DNA of 64,000 nucleotides, from the NCBI RefSeq assembly GCF_041381155.1, contig NC_091135.1, positions 50,294,086-50,358,085 of the forward strand, written 5' to 3'. This DNA is from Argopecten irradians (taxonomy: Eukaryota > Mollusca > Bivalvia > Pectinida > Pectinidae). Positions 11,701-22,100 of the stretch are shown piece after piece. Under the pieces are notes generated by a model. It worked only from the letters and a program-made list of their open reading frames with translations, did not search any database and had not been told where the DNA came from. Position 1 is the stretch's first letter. The number at the start of each line of letters is the position of its first letter. The translations under genes and the position numbers were made by a program.

Positions 11701-14700
11701 GTTTGGTATTTTCTTCACATTTCTTTTTTTCGCCTTCTATTTTCCTATCCTTAATAGTGTTATACTTTCCGAAAGGTAATGCACCAAATGGGACCATACC
11801 TTTCTAAAAACTACAATCACAACAGTCAAATCAATATCAAAAAAATGTTGTAATGTTACAGAATACAAAGAAACGTGCTTCTTACGTCCTGAAGGTTCTT
11901 GTGGAGTGGGGTCGAGAACCTGCCAGCCACTTAATTTGTCAGGTTTTTCTGGCAGGTCTGGTCTTTTCATCCATACCTCATTCCACACGTGGAAATCCCT
12001 GTCAAAGAGAAAAAAAAAATTGATTACTCTTTTTTTCATTCTGAAAACAAAACAAAATAGTATGGCAAACATTTTATACAATACATGTATACTTGTATAA
12101 ATTGAATTTGTCACTACAGGTCGTATTGCGATAATGTAAAATAATGTGTTCTTGCAATGGGCAAATACATGAGACACTTTTTTAAAACCGATCTTAAACC
12201 AATAATTGCCGTAGTAGGGTAACGAGCTCATTTGATACTCGTAACATACGGACATAGATATATCTTATCCTTATCATGCGGTAATATTTATAAAATAATT
12301 TTCTCTAATTGTTCCATTTTCCCAGTTGATAAATGATTCAGCTCGTCGCAATATTCTCTTATACAGTTAAGATTACTCCGGTGAACAACTGTTCTAGGAA
12401 ACTTATGGTAATGTTTCAAATAAGCCTGCTTTCGATAATAAATAACAGCTTGAAATACACGTAACAAAGAAAATGTACTTAATTCGGCGTAATAATATTT
12501 TCGAGCAAACTCTCACCACAGCGCATGTGTATCTACCACCTTCTCCACTCCGTTAAACGGGTCAATTGTGTAACCTTTGTCTATGGAAAGGTTCCGGTCG
12601 GGGTCATGTGCAGATACAAAGTTAGTGACACTTCGGCACGGCAGTCCAAGTGCCCTACAAACTAAATTGATGTAGACAGGATTAGGGATTTAACGTCCGA
12701 TGGTTACAAAAAGAAAGCTGTGCTGGTGTACCTTGGTTTGGACTATACTATAATTACAGATGTTTCAGTTATTGGAAAGTGGTGTAATAATTCAACTTTG
12801 CAGCGAAAGCAACCTGTTAATAAACACATTAAGAATATTTATATATCATTGGCTTGACAAAATATATTCGTATACGTGTTTTCTGTTGTCACTAACATAG
12901 AAATCGTCATGATCTCATCGTAGGAAGAGGAACAACTCTAGGTAGCCGTTACATACATTATATACGATACTTACCGGTAGTGTAGACCCCAGAAAACACC
13001 CATGGCTGTCCGTATTTGACAGGTAAACCGTTTTGTTCATTATACATCTTCAATATCCGTGGACTCCCTACCCATGCCGTCGGTCGAACACCGTCAGCAA
13101 AGGTCCCGCGGTACCTCCCAGTCATTACACCAGAACCATCTATATTGTTTATCTGGTATAAAAAGGATGGTACCATGGTTACTATTTTACATTGTAATGT
13201 CTACTTCGGTGGAAAGGTTACATTTTTGTATCGTTAGCTTTCTTAATCAAAATAAGGTGTTCTATAAAACTACGCAAATGATTTGTATAGGCCACGCGTA
13301 CTGCGAAACATACTGAAATCTGAAATACATGCTACATGTAGTAAAATGATATATTATCATATACTCTCGCTCTCAAAATATTAAAATATACGATCAAAAC
13401 AAAATTATATGATGTACGTATTACGAACGATACGACCACTGATCTCATTTGTAGGTTGTAAGGAATAGGAAATAGATGTGCTGCGGTAATAACATAATAG
13501 TCATGCCGAATCAGGTTGGCATCTTTATTTACTTTCTTAGAATTTCTACATTATCTTATATTACTGCCCAAAATATAAGCATTTTCGTTAATGTATCAAA
13601 CTTTAAAATTAAGGTTTCTTTCCGAAACAAGATTAAATATTGAAATCTGCTCACTGCTATGCTGTGCTATAATTATAAGTGTATGGGTTTAATTGTGTTT
13701 GAGAGTGAATAAATAAATGAACTAACAACTCTTGTTAAGGCTATTCCTATTTGTGTTTAGCCATTATAATCATGAGTCATTAACTGTCTAACATTGATGT
13801 TTATCTTAATATAACGGTTTACCACAAAGCTAATGAAAGTATAACGAATACTGTGGCACAAAACTGATGAAAGTAATACGAATACTGTGGCACAAAACTG
13901 ATGAAAGTAATACGAATACTGTGGCACAAAACTGATGAAAGTAATACGAATACTGTGGCACAAAACTGATGAAAGTAATACGAATATTGTGGCACAAAAC
14001 TGATGAAAGTAATACGAATACTGTGGCACAAAACTGATGAAAGTAATACGAATATTGTGGCACAAAACTGATGAAAGTAATACGAATATTGTGGCACAAA
14101 ACTGATGAAAGTAATACGAATATTGTGGCACAAAACTGATGAAAGTAATACGAATACTGTGGTACCAAACTGATAAATGTAATACGAATACTGTGGCAGC
14201 ACATTGCTAAATATAATACTAATGCTGTGGCACCAAACAGATAAAAGTTATAAGACTACTGTGGCAAAAAACTGATAAAAATAATACGAATACTGTGACA
14301 CAAAATTGATACAAGTAATGCGAACACAGAGGCATCAAACTAGTAATACAAAGCTGTAAGCTGTAGTACCAAACTGGTAACAGTAATATGAAAACTGTAG
14401 TACCAAACTGGTAACAGTAATACAAAGCTGTAGTACCATACTGGTAACAGTAATACAGGTTGTAAGCTGTAGTACCAAAACTGGTAACAGTAATACGAAA
14501 GCTGTAGTACAAACTGTTAACAGTAATACGAAAGTTGTAGTGCCAAACTGTTAACAGTAATACTAAAGCTGTAGTACCAAACTGTTAACTGTAATACAAA
14601 GCTGTAGTACCAAACTGGTAACAGTAATACAAAGCTGTAGTACCAAACTGGTAACAGTAATACGAAAGCTGTAGTACCAAACTGGTAACAGTAATACAAA

Positions 14701-17700
14701 GCTGTAGTACCAAACTGGTAACAGTAATACAAAGCTGTGGTACCAAACTGGTAACAGTAATACAAAGCTGTGGTACCAAACTGGTAACAGTAATACAAAG
14801 CTGTGGTACCATACTGGTAACAGTAATACAGACTGTAAGCTGTAGTACCAAAACTGGTAACAGTAATACAAAGCTGTAGTACCAAACTGGTAACAGTAAT
14901 ACAAAGCTGTGGTACCAAACTGGTAACAGAAATACAAAGCTGTAGTACCAAACTGGTAACAGTAATACAAAGCTGTAGTACCAAACTGGTAACAGTAATA
15001 CAAAGCTGTAGTACCATACTGGTAACAGTAATACAGGTTGTAAGCTGTAGTACCAAAACTGGTAACAGTAATACGAAAGCTGTAGTACAAACTGTTAACA
15101 GTAATACGAAAGTTGTAGTGCCAAACCGTTAACAGTAATACTAAAGCTGTAGTACCAAACTGTTAACTGTAATACAAAGCTGTAGTACCAAACTGTTAAC
15201 AGTAATACAAAGCTGTAGTACCAAACTGTTAACAGTAATACACAGCTGTAGTACCAAACTGGTAACAGTAATACAAAGCTGTATTACCAAACTGGTAACA
15301 GTAATACAAAGCTGTAGTACCAAACTGGTAACAGTAATACGAAAGCTGTAGTACCAAACTGGTAACAGTAATACTAAGGCTGTAGTACCAAACTGTTAAC
15401 AGTAATACAAAGCTGTATTACCATACTGGTAACAGTAATACAAAGCTGTATTACCAAACTGGTAACAGTAATACAAAGCTGTAGTACCAAACTGGTAACG
15501 GTAATACAAAGCTGTAGTACCAAACTGGTAACAGTAATACGAAGGCTGTTGTACCAAACTGGTTACAGTCATACAAAGCTGTAATACCAAACTGGTAACA
15601 GTAAAACGAAACCTGTAGTACCAAACTGGTAACAGTAATACGAAAGCTGTTGTACCAAATTGGTAACAGTAATACATAGCTGTATTACCAAACTGGTAAC
15701 AGTAATACAAAGCTGTGGTACCAAACTGGTAACAGTAATACAAAGCTGTATTACCAAACTGGTAACAGTAATACAAAGCTGTAGTACCAAACTGGTAACA
15801 GTAATACGAAAGCTGTTGTACCAAACTGGTAACGGTAATACAAAGCTGTAGTACCAAACTGGAAACGGTAATACGAAAGCTGTAGCATCACAACGATAAA
15901 AGATGCGAAATGTTAAGTATATAAAATGTAACTGATATATGAAGATAAAATGTACCTGATAATTAAATATGCTCCACTAATGACAAACAGAAGCAGACTG
16001 CTTATATTACATCATTACCATCATTGAAAAGTTTAAGCTTTTAATTTTACTTCAAGATAACAAGACTAAAAATAAATTATTGCGTCCCGAAAAACCATGT
16101 TCAATATGGAATGAAGTACTGATTGCGCATGCACCAAAAGCAAAATAAATTGGTTCTTTTTGTGTTAATTATACATATATATACACAATTTAACAACAAT
16201 TATTGGTCAAATAATAAGTATCGTTAATGCTCTGTCGGCGATTGAGTGTCTTTAATTCAATATGAAAACGATAAAGTTGACTAATCATTTTGTCATCTCA
16301 TTACCAAAGTCTCCATATAAATGATTGGATTAAAGTGTCCGATAATGTTTTTCAATTTTTTTTACTTCAGTAAAATAAATGGCAGTTTAAATATTGTTTT
16401 TTAATTTGCGTAGAAAGAGACTTCTTATTAAATCATTAACGTCAGGTATCATTATTTGCAAAATATATATAACATGTATTACAAACTTTGCAATGAAACT
16501 TTTAAAAGCAGAATAGAGCAAAAAAAAACCAGTTAACGAATACAAAGTTACGGTGAAAAAGTCGATACACTTTGTTTTTGATAACAATGCTGCAAAACTT
16601 ATATCATGGTAAAATTCCTAATGGTGGATGAAATTCGCTGAAACGACTCAGAAACCCGCAATATGTGCAAATATTCTTTGTTCGGTAAAATCAGTTCAAT
16701 GTCAGATGGATGCGATACCTAGCCCCACTTGTTACTTACCACTTTAGTGAGGCCCCTTGACACCAATACGGGATCAGACAACTGACTCGTCACCTCAAAG
16801 TTAAAGGCCTTCCTCAGTAAATGAAGACTTATTTTCAAAACGTCCTCATCAAACTGAAAAATTCAATTTTTACTTGAAGGAAAATAAATTTGCTCTTATT
16901 GATCTTTTTTGTTACATCTTAAACACAGAATGTTGATGAATCCATATTATTGGTGATGTTTAGTTTTGTCGCTCTTTTCTATCGCTAGATAGGTAACGGA
17001 ACACCCGTCGACAGTTCAACGGAACACTGATGTCTGACATATACATTCCCGTTGGGATTACTGGTTTTGGTGCATGGCAATGAAACAAGGAAAACAATGC
17101 TAACTACAACTAGAACACTGGCACGCCGGAAGGTGCCCCGCTCAATGTGCCTTACTATTAGAAAAGTAACATTTGACAATGAAAATTCATAGTTGAAGAT
17201 ATGACTTGAAAATGACTGATGGCAGTATTACAAGAAATCCGGTCGTAATGGAATCTACTAATAAAATTTGAGAAATATACCTTCAGCACTTTCTGAGAAA
17301 TAGCGGTAGAAATTTTAAACTTTCAAATTCCAAAATGCATCCCTGGCGGCCATCTTGTTGACCAATCGATCCCAAAATGCAATATGCACAATTAGGGTTC
17401 TAGGGGAACCTACATATGAAATTTGAGACAGATCCTTTTAGTACTTTCTGAGAAATAGTGGTAAAAAGAAAAACGGACAGACACGCGGACGAACTGACAA
17501 ACTGATTACTATAGGGCACCTGCATCTCGATGCCGGCCCAAATGAACATGCATGCAGAGGAAAACAATTTAGATAATAGATATAAGTGATTAGCCAATCC
17601 CCCAGAGAATGCATAGATATCACAACTGTATAAGTTACGTAAAGTACGTTCAGGCACATACCTGTCCATAGTTCCATGGTTTGGCCACGATTTTGTCTTC

Positions 17701-20700
17701 CCTCCCCATGAAAACAATTCCACAATCATTAAGACCGTACTCATCAATAGGTTCAGTGCGACCTCTCACTCCAGCTTCCGGACAGAGAACTCTGTCTATG
17801 TATACCTGATCAGCTGTCATGGAAACCAAGCATCGTCATAAACGGTTAGACGAAAAATAGACATATTAACATCCACGACAAGGGATACAAAGATCCATAT
17901 AACTGAAAACCGTTTCTCTGAAATGTTCAACTCATCCGAAAGTAACAAATATTTAATGTAAATAAGGGTAAAGTTTGATACGTTTAAGATCGGATGAAAT
18001 ATCAAACACTAGATGGCACAGACATGGAATGTCGTAATTATAAATCATTTCTTCCTACCAAACTAAGATTAAAATTAGTTAACTACTTCATTTTTCTACA
18101 TGCCTTGAGTGGGGGATTGAGAAGGTCACACCAATTAACACGACATGAGATAAATCAAGCGGTTCTTGTTGGACAATCAATCGTATACTGCTAATTAGTT
18201 GGGTTGTGTAATAGAACAAGGTTGGCGATAAAGCGATGTCCTATCAGCAGGCAATAGATAATATCTAAGCTTCATAAAAATGTCCGGCAGTTATACTGTC
18301 GATAAAAAGAAGAATTTATGCTACAGTAATTTTGATGTAACAATAAATTGATAGCTTTTATAACTAGCTCTCCTCTCGAAATGTCTTACTAAGGACAATA
18401 TGTGACAGCTTCCTATCATTGCCTGATTTAAACATCAGTCGCCATATAATGGTCTGTTTTGTAATTAAACTCTAATGAAAGTGTAGCTCTTGTATTAAAT
18501 AAAGAGTAGCACAGCCCAGAGTATTCGCCTTGATGTTGCGCAAACTTCAATTAGTTTATTAAATAGAATGCTTAAGAATACAATAAGCAGCAGCGCAAAT
18601 GAAAAAATACATCGAAAAATTTAGTTCCCCACGCAATGGTTCTTGAGAAAAAGTAAAAGTAAAACGTACCAGGATTCCAAGGATTGAACAGTATGATGAT
18701 ATCCCCAGGGTATTCATATCTCAGCTCTCGTTTAGCAGGTACGTAAATCCCAAGTGTTGTCGAAAATATACTGAGCACCCACTCGCCAATCGTGCAATTA
18801 GGGGGCGTGGTCACCTCGAGTACCATGGACTTGTTGGATGACCTGATGACGTACATTCGCCAGCCATGTTTCTTCCGGAGTCTGTCGTACTCATCCTTTA
18901 CATCTAGTAAAACCCACGTACCGTCCGCAGGATTCGGTCGGTCACTTCCTATTGAAAATGAAATAGCAATATCACCATAAACAACCGATATTGTAAGAGG
19001 AGTTTCATAAACATTATTTTATCGGGTTGTGTCGACTTTCCTGTTTCCTTTTTGTTTTATTTAACAGAAAGTAAAACTGGAGTTACTTTTTTTATTTGTA
19101 AAATTACGTTGTAGCATTTTTGATATAGTACACTGCTATCAAAATATCCAAAATTGGTTTGGAAGCATTCTTTTCAACATTTACATTTCAATTACATTGC
19201 AATATCATAGCAGGGATTAGAGAAGGGAATTATATCATTTTTGTAGTGCTTTTCATTGTGTCTATGGACATGATCACAGGGGAAATGGAGACATAAGGAT
19301 TACTGTCCTAGATTACACAACCACCAAGCAGTGGATTCCTGGATGATCTGGCGATCACGGAAACAACCGATGTACAGCCATGGTGGATTCGCCCTCCATC
19401 AATAGTAGTCAACCTTATAAAGTGTTTTAAGAAATAGTACGATGACAGTTTGAAGGACTCCAACAAAAACGGAAAAATAAAGCAGCATATTTGTAAAGGA
19501 CTGAGAAATATCGACAAGAAATATCTACTAGGAAAGGACTACATTACTGCCGCGGCTATCCTGACCACAGACAATACTTGCGATACCCTTATTAAAGTTG
19601 TATGGTCTATAACTTTTGTCATAGTGAAAACTGTTTTAAGTGTTATACACATTTTTTTTCTCCGTCTGTATGAGGTTTAAACTTCCCAATTTTACCACTT
19701 TTTATAAAAAAAAGTAAAAAAATCTGTTTAACGTGTACACGTGAAAATAGGCTCAAAAGATGCAGAATCATTCCGAATCATTCTGAACTCTTCCGAACAT
19801 TGCCGTGACAATCTTGAATTAACACGAGAGTTGTTAAACCAAGAGTAAATGTCAACAATTTTTCATTAACAAAACATGACATCGACCTCAGCAGAGTGGA
19901 TCTACAAAGAAAATAATGCTCACATATAACGATATTTGATACACACAATATTTACGGCAATGTGTGAATTGAATGTTTTAAATACTCATTCTGTGGACAT
20001 ATACCAACATGATTTGCTCATATTAGCCAGAAGGAAACGTTAATTTGCGTACAAAACACGTGTGCGCTTACACTAGTTACCAGCTGGCTCACCACGTGCA
20101 GGCCGTGCATGTCGACGTCAGTCATGTGATACGGTTCAGAATCCGACAAAACTCGAAGTCACTGAACATGGCGGTAATTGAAGGTGCTTTATTCAAAATC
20201 AGGAATATATTAAGGGAGCTAACTCATCAAGTTACATGTCAATGTTCAAATATCAATAGATTTAAGCGACATATCGTTACAGTGAAATTAGCATGAAATG
20301 TAACTTTATCATGGAGGGACTGGACAGAAGAATAAATATCTCAGGAAATGGTACGGCAGAGGTAGAAAAGAACAGACTACACCACAACGTAAGGGCATCG
20401 TTGGAACAGTCTGCATAAAAAAGACATAGGTTGGGATTAGATTCGGTTAGGTTGAACCAGATAAAAAATGCTAATGCTTAGAGAAAATAGTAAGCTCATA
20501 GCTCAACAGAAAATTAGACAAAAAGAAGAGGCCAGGAGGGTGGGTGCAGTGGGGATGGGGAGTCTACGAATACGGTGGAAAAACAACAGAAGAGATCAGA
20601 AATACCAACCATGGCAGCTCAAGTTCATTCTGAGAGCAGTCTATGATGTACTTCAAACCATGACCAATATGTGAGAGATGGAGATTCGTGAAAGACCAAA

Positions 20701-22100
20701 CATACCAGCAGTGTGATAAGGACGGAAGCTAGAGGCCCATAATTTATCCATGTGAATTCTGCCTCGAGGTCGATACTCATGGAGACATGACTAGGCGTTC
20801 AGGCAGCGTGCAGACACTCGACAAAAGAAAGGAAAATATAATGGTAATGGTGGAACTGGCTGAGCTCTGGAAAACAAGATGTCAATCGGCGCACGAGTGT
20901 TAATTGCCACGACAATGTATACTGGGTTGACGAAAGAATATGGAAGGGTTGGAAGGCATGTAACTTCCCTGCAAGGTAGGCTGTCGATGATTTTCTAGCC
21001 AGTCATGCTGGAAGATGTTTGGAGCCCTCGGTATCACAGGGACGACAAGGAAGACTGTCGTTTGAGAGTTAGGGAAGGGGGCAGATAGGAGAGAGCATCC
21101 CGCTGGCTGTGGATGCGCAGAGGCACAGCGTAGCTGGAAGCCAATCGTAAGAGAGGTGGGGACTGATTACCACTACTGACCCACTACCACGAAGAGTGCC
21201 AGGACTAGGATTGAAACCCTCGACGATGAAGGGATCTGGCTGACAATTAGAACGGTTCAGCTGCATTATCAACAGCAGTATTACGGTGCAATATCAATTA
21301 CTGTTTGTTTTACTTTATTTACCATAAAGACAATGCATAACCGATGACTGAAATTGTAACTCAGTTTCATCAAATTGAAGTCTTCATTAGATTGCCAACT
21401 CCATTCCCTGGGATTTGACTTCACCAAGACCAGAAATACGTGACCTTGACCGATAGCCTAATGTAAATTTTATATAACTGTGTGTATTACCTGTAGAGAA
21501 ACTTAACTGTAGGTCATGTTTCCCCCTGTTGAACGTTTCATTGAGACTCACAGCAACAAGGAACGGTTTACCACGCCTTACAATCAGATCAGGTTCATTG
21601 GAACTCTCCTGTCTCAGAATGAATCTGTCTGTATGGTGTTCCTCTGAAGCTCGATCTAGATACAGCTCCACGCCTGTCACACACAAGTTGTTCTCAAGGT
21701 CTCTTTCACGGGCCTTGTCCTCGAACGGTCTGGGATCTGTCAGAAAAAAACCCACCAGTGATATTATTTATTATACATGTAACAATATAAACATAATTCC
21801 AAAACCCTCTACACTGTCAATTTTATGTTCAGAAGGTAATATATGTTATAAATGAAAGTGTAGTAAATGATTGAAGCTCATTGATAATAATATATCATAC
21901 ATACGCCCCCGTCTCGTGAGACGCAAGTCCCTTTCCCATGGATATTCTTTCGTTCTTTCCGGGCCGTAACGTAGGGAGTTCAGGCGGATCTTCGGAGACG
22001 TCCGTGGGGTTATGTCTGAAGGAGGCATATCTGGCCATCGGAAACCCAAGTCCTCTTTCCTGAAAGGTCGTACTTTCTTTCCCCTCAGCTCGTGAGAGTT
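5579..22100 (-). CDS. transglutaminase-like protein, catalytic Cys replaced by Pro (15 exons)
   Basis: Transglutaminases cross-link proteins between Gln and Lys side chains in a Ca2+-dependent, Cys-based reaction. Exons run right to left: 22100-21905, 21736-21491, 18948-18670, 17813-17662, 16853-16740, 13152-12975, 12661-12517, 11998-11886, 11402-11240, 10837-10731, 10338-10250, 10028-9845, 8707-8547, 7295-7156, 5720-5579. They total 2,409 nt, a whole number of codons with every junction in phase, giving 802 residues plus stop. Domain order: an N-terminal extension, as in annulin-type enzymes (1-65); transglutaminase N domain (about 66-240); catalytic core (about 241-590); two C-terminal beta-barrels (about 595-802). 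Core motifs match the family ([37 protein letters not shown]). The active site reads [10 protein letters not shown] where YGQCWVFA is expected, with Pro at residue 379. The first exon with the initiator is not identified. This is most likely a non-enzymatic scaffold, as in vertebrate band 4.2. Confidence 0.93.
5721..7155 (-). other. transglutaminase intron 14
   Basis: Contains the TIR element at 6210-6530. The remainder is AT-rich with no further structure that I can see. Confidence 0.6.
6210..6530. mobile_element. MITE family A, copy 1
   Basis: Terminal inverted repeats of the form TTAAAGATGCTCCACCGCCG bound a 321-bp non-coding unit. Internal sequence is shared with copies near 15963, 49289 and 50203. 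Orientation matches the 49289 copy and is opposite to the 50203 copy. Confidence 0.8.
7156..7295 (-). CDS. transglutaminase-like, exon 14
   Basis: Residues 710-755, including [14 protein letters not shown], which matches the family pattern of a strand followed by NP at the start of the last barrel. Acceptor ATTCCAG, donor GTATGT. Confidence 0.88.
7296..8546 (-). other. transglutaminase intron 13
   Basis: AT-rich, with no repeat, exon or RNA gene visible. Confidence 0.5.
8547..8707 (-). CDS. transglutaminase-like, exon 13
   Basis: Residues 656-709, including [20 protein letters not shown], which corresponds to the end of the first barrel in transglutaminases. Acceptor TTTCTAG, donor GTATTT. 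Confidence 0.88.
9207..9835. repeat. intronic tandem repeat, about 39-45 bp unit
   Basis: Roughly 14-15 imperfect copies of TTGAATATTTCCACTATACT followed by AACCTTGCCTATATTTTAG, with unit-length variation. It lies in transglutaminase intron 12 and stops just short of exon 12. Confidence 0.85.
9845..10028 (-). CDS. transglutaminase-like, exon 12
   Basis: Residues 595-655, first C-terminal barrel ([20 protein letters not shown]). The acceptor GTGCTTCAG is good. The 3' end is the least certain boundary in the gene: ending before GTAGCC keeps phase 1 and the expected length, and ending at an upstream GTGGGG is also in phase. Confidence 0.82.
10250..10338 (-). CDS. transglutaminase-like, exon 11
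   Basis: Residues 565-594, the charged linker between core and barrels ([20 protein letters not shown]), matching the family pattern after YKYPEG. Donor GTGAAT. Confidence 0.85.
10731..10837 (-). CDS. transglutaminase-like, exon 10
   Basis: Residues 529-564, [17 protein letters not shown] through FYKYPE, a strongly conserved core segment. Of two nearby acceptors, GTTTAG gives the correct phase and the closer TTCAG does not. Confidence 0.9.
11240..11402 (-). CDS. transglutaminase-like, exon 9
   Basis: Residues 475-528. It holds [20 protein letters not shown] and [10 protein letters not shown], standard transglutaminase core motifs that follow the catalytic Asp segment. Confidence 0.92.
11886..11998 (-). 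CDS. transglutaminase-like, exon 8 (catalytic His and Asp)
   Basis: Residues 437-474. [15 protein letters not shown] contains the triad His (codon 11989-11991), and [11 protein letters not shown] contains the triad Asp (codon 11911-11913). Both are kept even though the Cys is lost. The Trp just before DFH (TGM2 W332 position) is rebuilt across the splice junction. Confidence 0.95.
12517..12661 (-). CDS. transglutaminase-like, exon 7
   Basis: Residues 389-436, [19 protein letters not shown], the helix and strand after the nucleophile. The acceptor CAATTTAG at 12662 restores phase. The closer TTGTAG would shift the frame. Confidence 0.93.
12975..13152 (-). CDS. transglutaminase-like, exon 6 (nucleophile segment, Cys to Pro)
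   Basis: Residues 330-388. The nucleophile motif reads [15 protein letters not shown]. The codon at 13003-13005 is CCA (Pro) where TGC or TGT (Cys) is invariant in active family members. Upstream, GVMTGRYRG places Tyr343 where TGM2 has Trp241. Acceptor TATACCAG, donor GTAAGT. Confidence 0.95.
13826..15893. repeat. 2 kb minisatellite, 33/34-bp units, two subfamilies
   Basis: About 60 head-to-tail units in transglutaminase intron 5. Left block (about 13826-14210): GTGGCACAAAACTGATGAAA followed by GTAATACGAATACT, 34 bp, around 11 copies, very homogeneous. Right block (about 14330-15893): GTAGTACCAAACTGGTAACA followed by GTAATACAAAGCT, 33 bp with some 34-bp variants, about 45 copies. A longer pattern is duplicated inside the right block (14440-14590 resembles 15030-15180). 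Because 33 bp is a multiple of three, long artefactual minus-strand frames appear. They are not genes. Confidence 0.97.
15963..16255. mobile_element. MITE family A, degraded copy 2
   Basis: It ends in ATGCTCTGTCGGCGATTGAG and its left end is eroded (ATGCTCCACTAATGACA). The interior matches the 50203 copy, in the same orientation. Confidence 0.65.
16740..16853 (-). CDS. transglutaminase-like, exon 5
   Basis: Residues 292-329, [17 protein letters not shown] and [18 protein letters not shown], the core segment before the nucleophile exon. Acceptor TTTTCAG, donor GTAAGT, phase 0 on both sides. Confidence 0.9.
17221..17545. repeat. interspersed repeat with internal duplication
   Basis: Two related blocks (17264-17315 and 17418-17466), each with AAATTTGAGA then ACTTTCTGAGAAATAG, followed by an ACGGACAGACACGCGGACGA stretch and CTATAGGGCACCTGCATCTC. 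The composition resembles bivalve repeats that I recall. It lies in transglutaminase intron 4 and its class is unknown. Confidence 0.5.
17662..17813 (-). CDS. transglutaminase-like, exon 4
   Basis: Residues 241-291. [15 protein letters not shown] and [15 protein letters not shown] then KPWNYGQ open the catalytic core and match family consensus closely. Confidence 0.95.
18670..18948 (-). CDS. transglutaminase-like, exon 3
   Basis: Residues 148-240, second half of the N domain: [15 protein letters not shown], then [11 protein letters not shown], the hallmark end of the N-terminal beta-sandwich. Confidence 0.95.
18949..21490 (-). other. transglutaminase intron 2
   Basis: About 2.5 kb. The stretch 18949-20330 is ordinary AT-rich sequence. 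The stretch 20340-21290 is a distinct, more GC-rich block listed separately. I see no exon that would fit the phase. Confidence 0.6.
20340..21290. repeat. GC-richer unclassified degenerate block
   Basis: About 950 bp clearly richer in G and C than the flanks, with purine-rich plus strand and protein-like fragments but no long frame. It looks like the remnant of a foreign or repeated element. The family is not recognised. Confidence 0.35.
21491..21736 (-). CDS. transglutaminase-like, exon 2
   Basis: Residues 66-147, start of the transglutaminase N domain: [20 protein letters not shown], then [19 protein letters not shown], the typical RRGQPF-like signature. Donor GTAATA. Confidence 0.95.
21905..22100 (-). 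CDS. transglutaminase-like, first recognised exon
   Basis: Residues 1-65 of the partial model, a basic and proline-rich extension ([20 protein letters not shown]) ahead of the N domain. The acceptor TTGTCCAG shows that at least one exon lies upstream. A speculative starter is the ATG-TAT pair immediately before GTAAGT at 23357, which would be in phase. Confidence 0.8.

Noticed and set aside
12640-12661. Apparent frameshift at the exon 6 to exon 7 junction of the transglutaminase
   Set aside because: It arises only if the nearer TTGTAG acceptor is used. The acceptor 7 bases upstream (CAATTTAG) restores phase and adds the expected residues VCR.
13757-15857. Several 60-179 residue minus-strand frames with repeating [11 protein letters not shown]-like peptides
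   Set aside because: They follow from a 33-bp unit without stops, are open in several frames at once, lie within an intron and have no initiation context.
13826-15893. CRISPR-like regular repetition
   Set aside because: Units are contiguous with no unique spacers, in a eukaryotic intron. It is a minisatellite.
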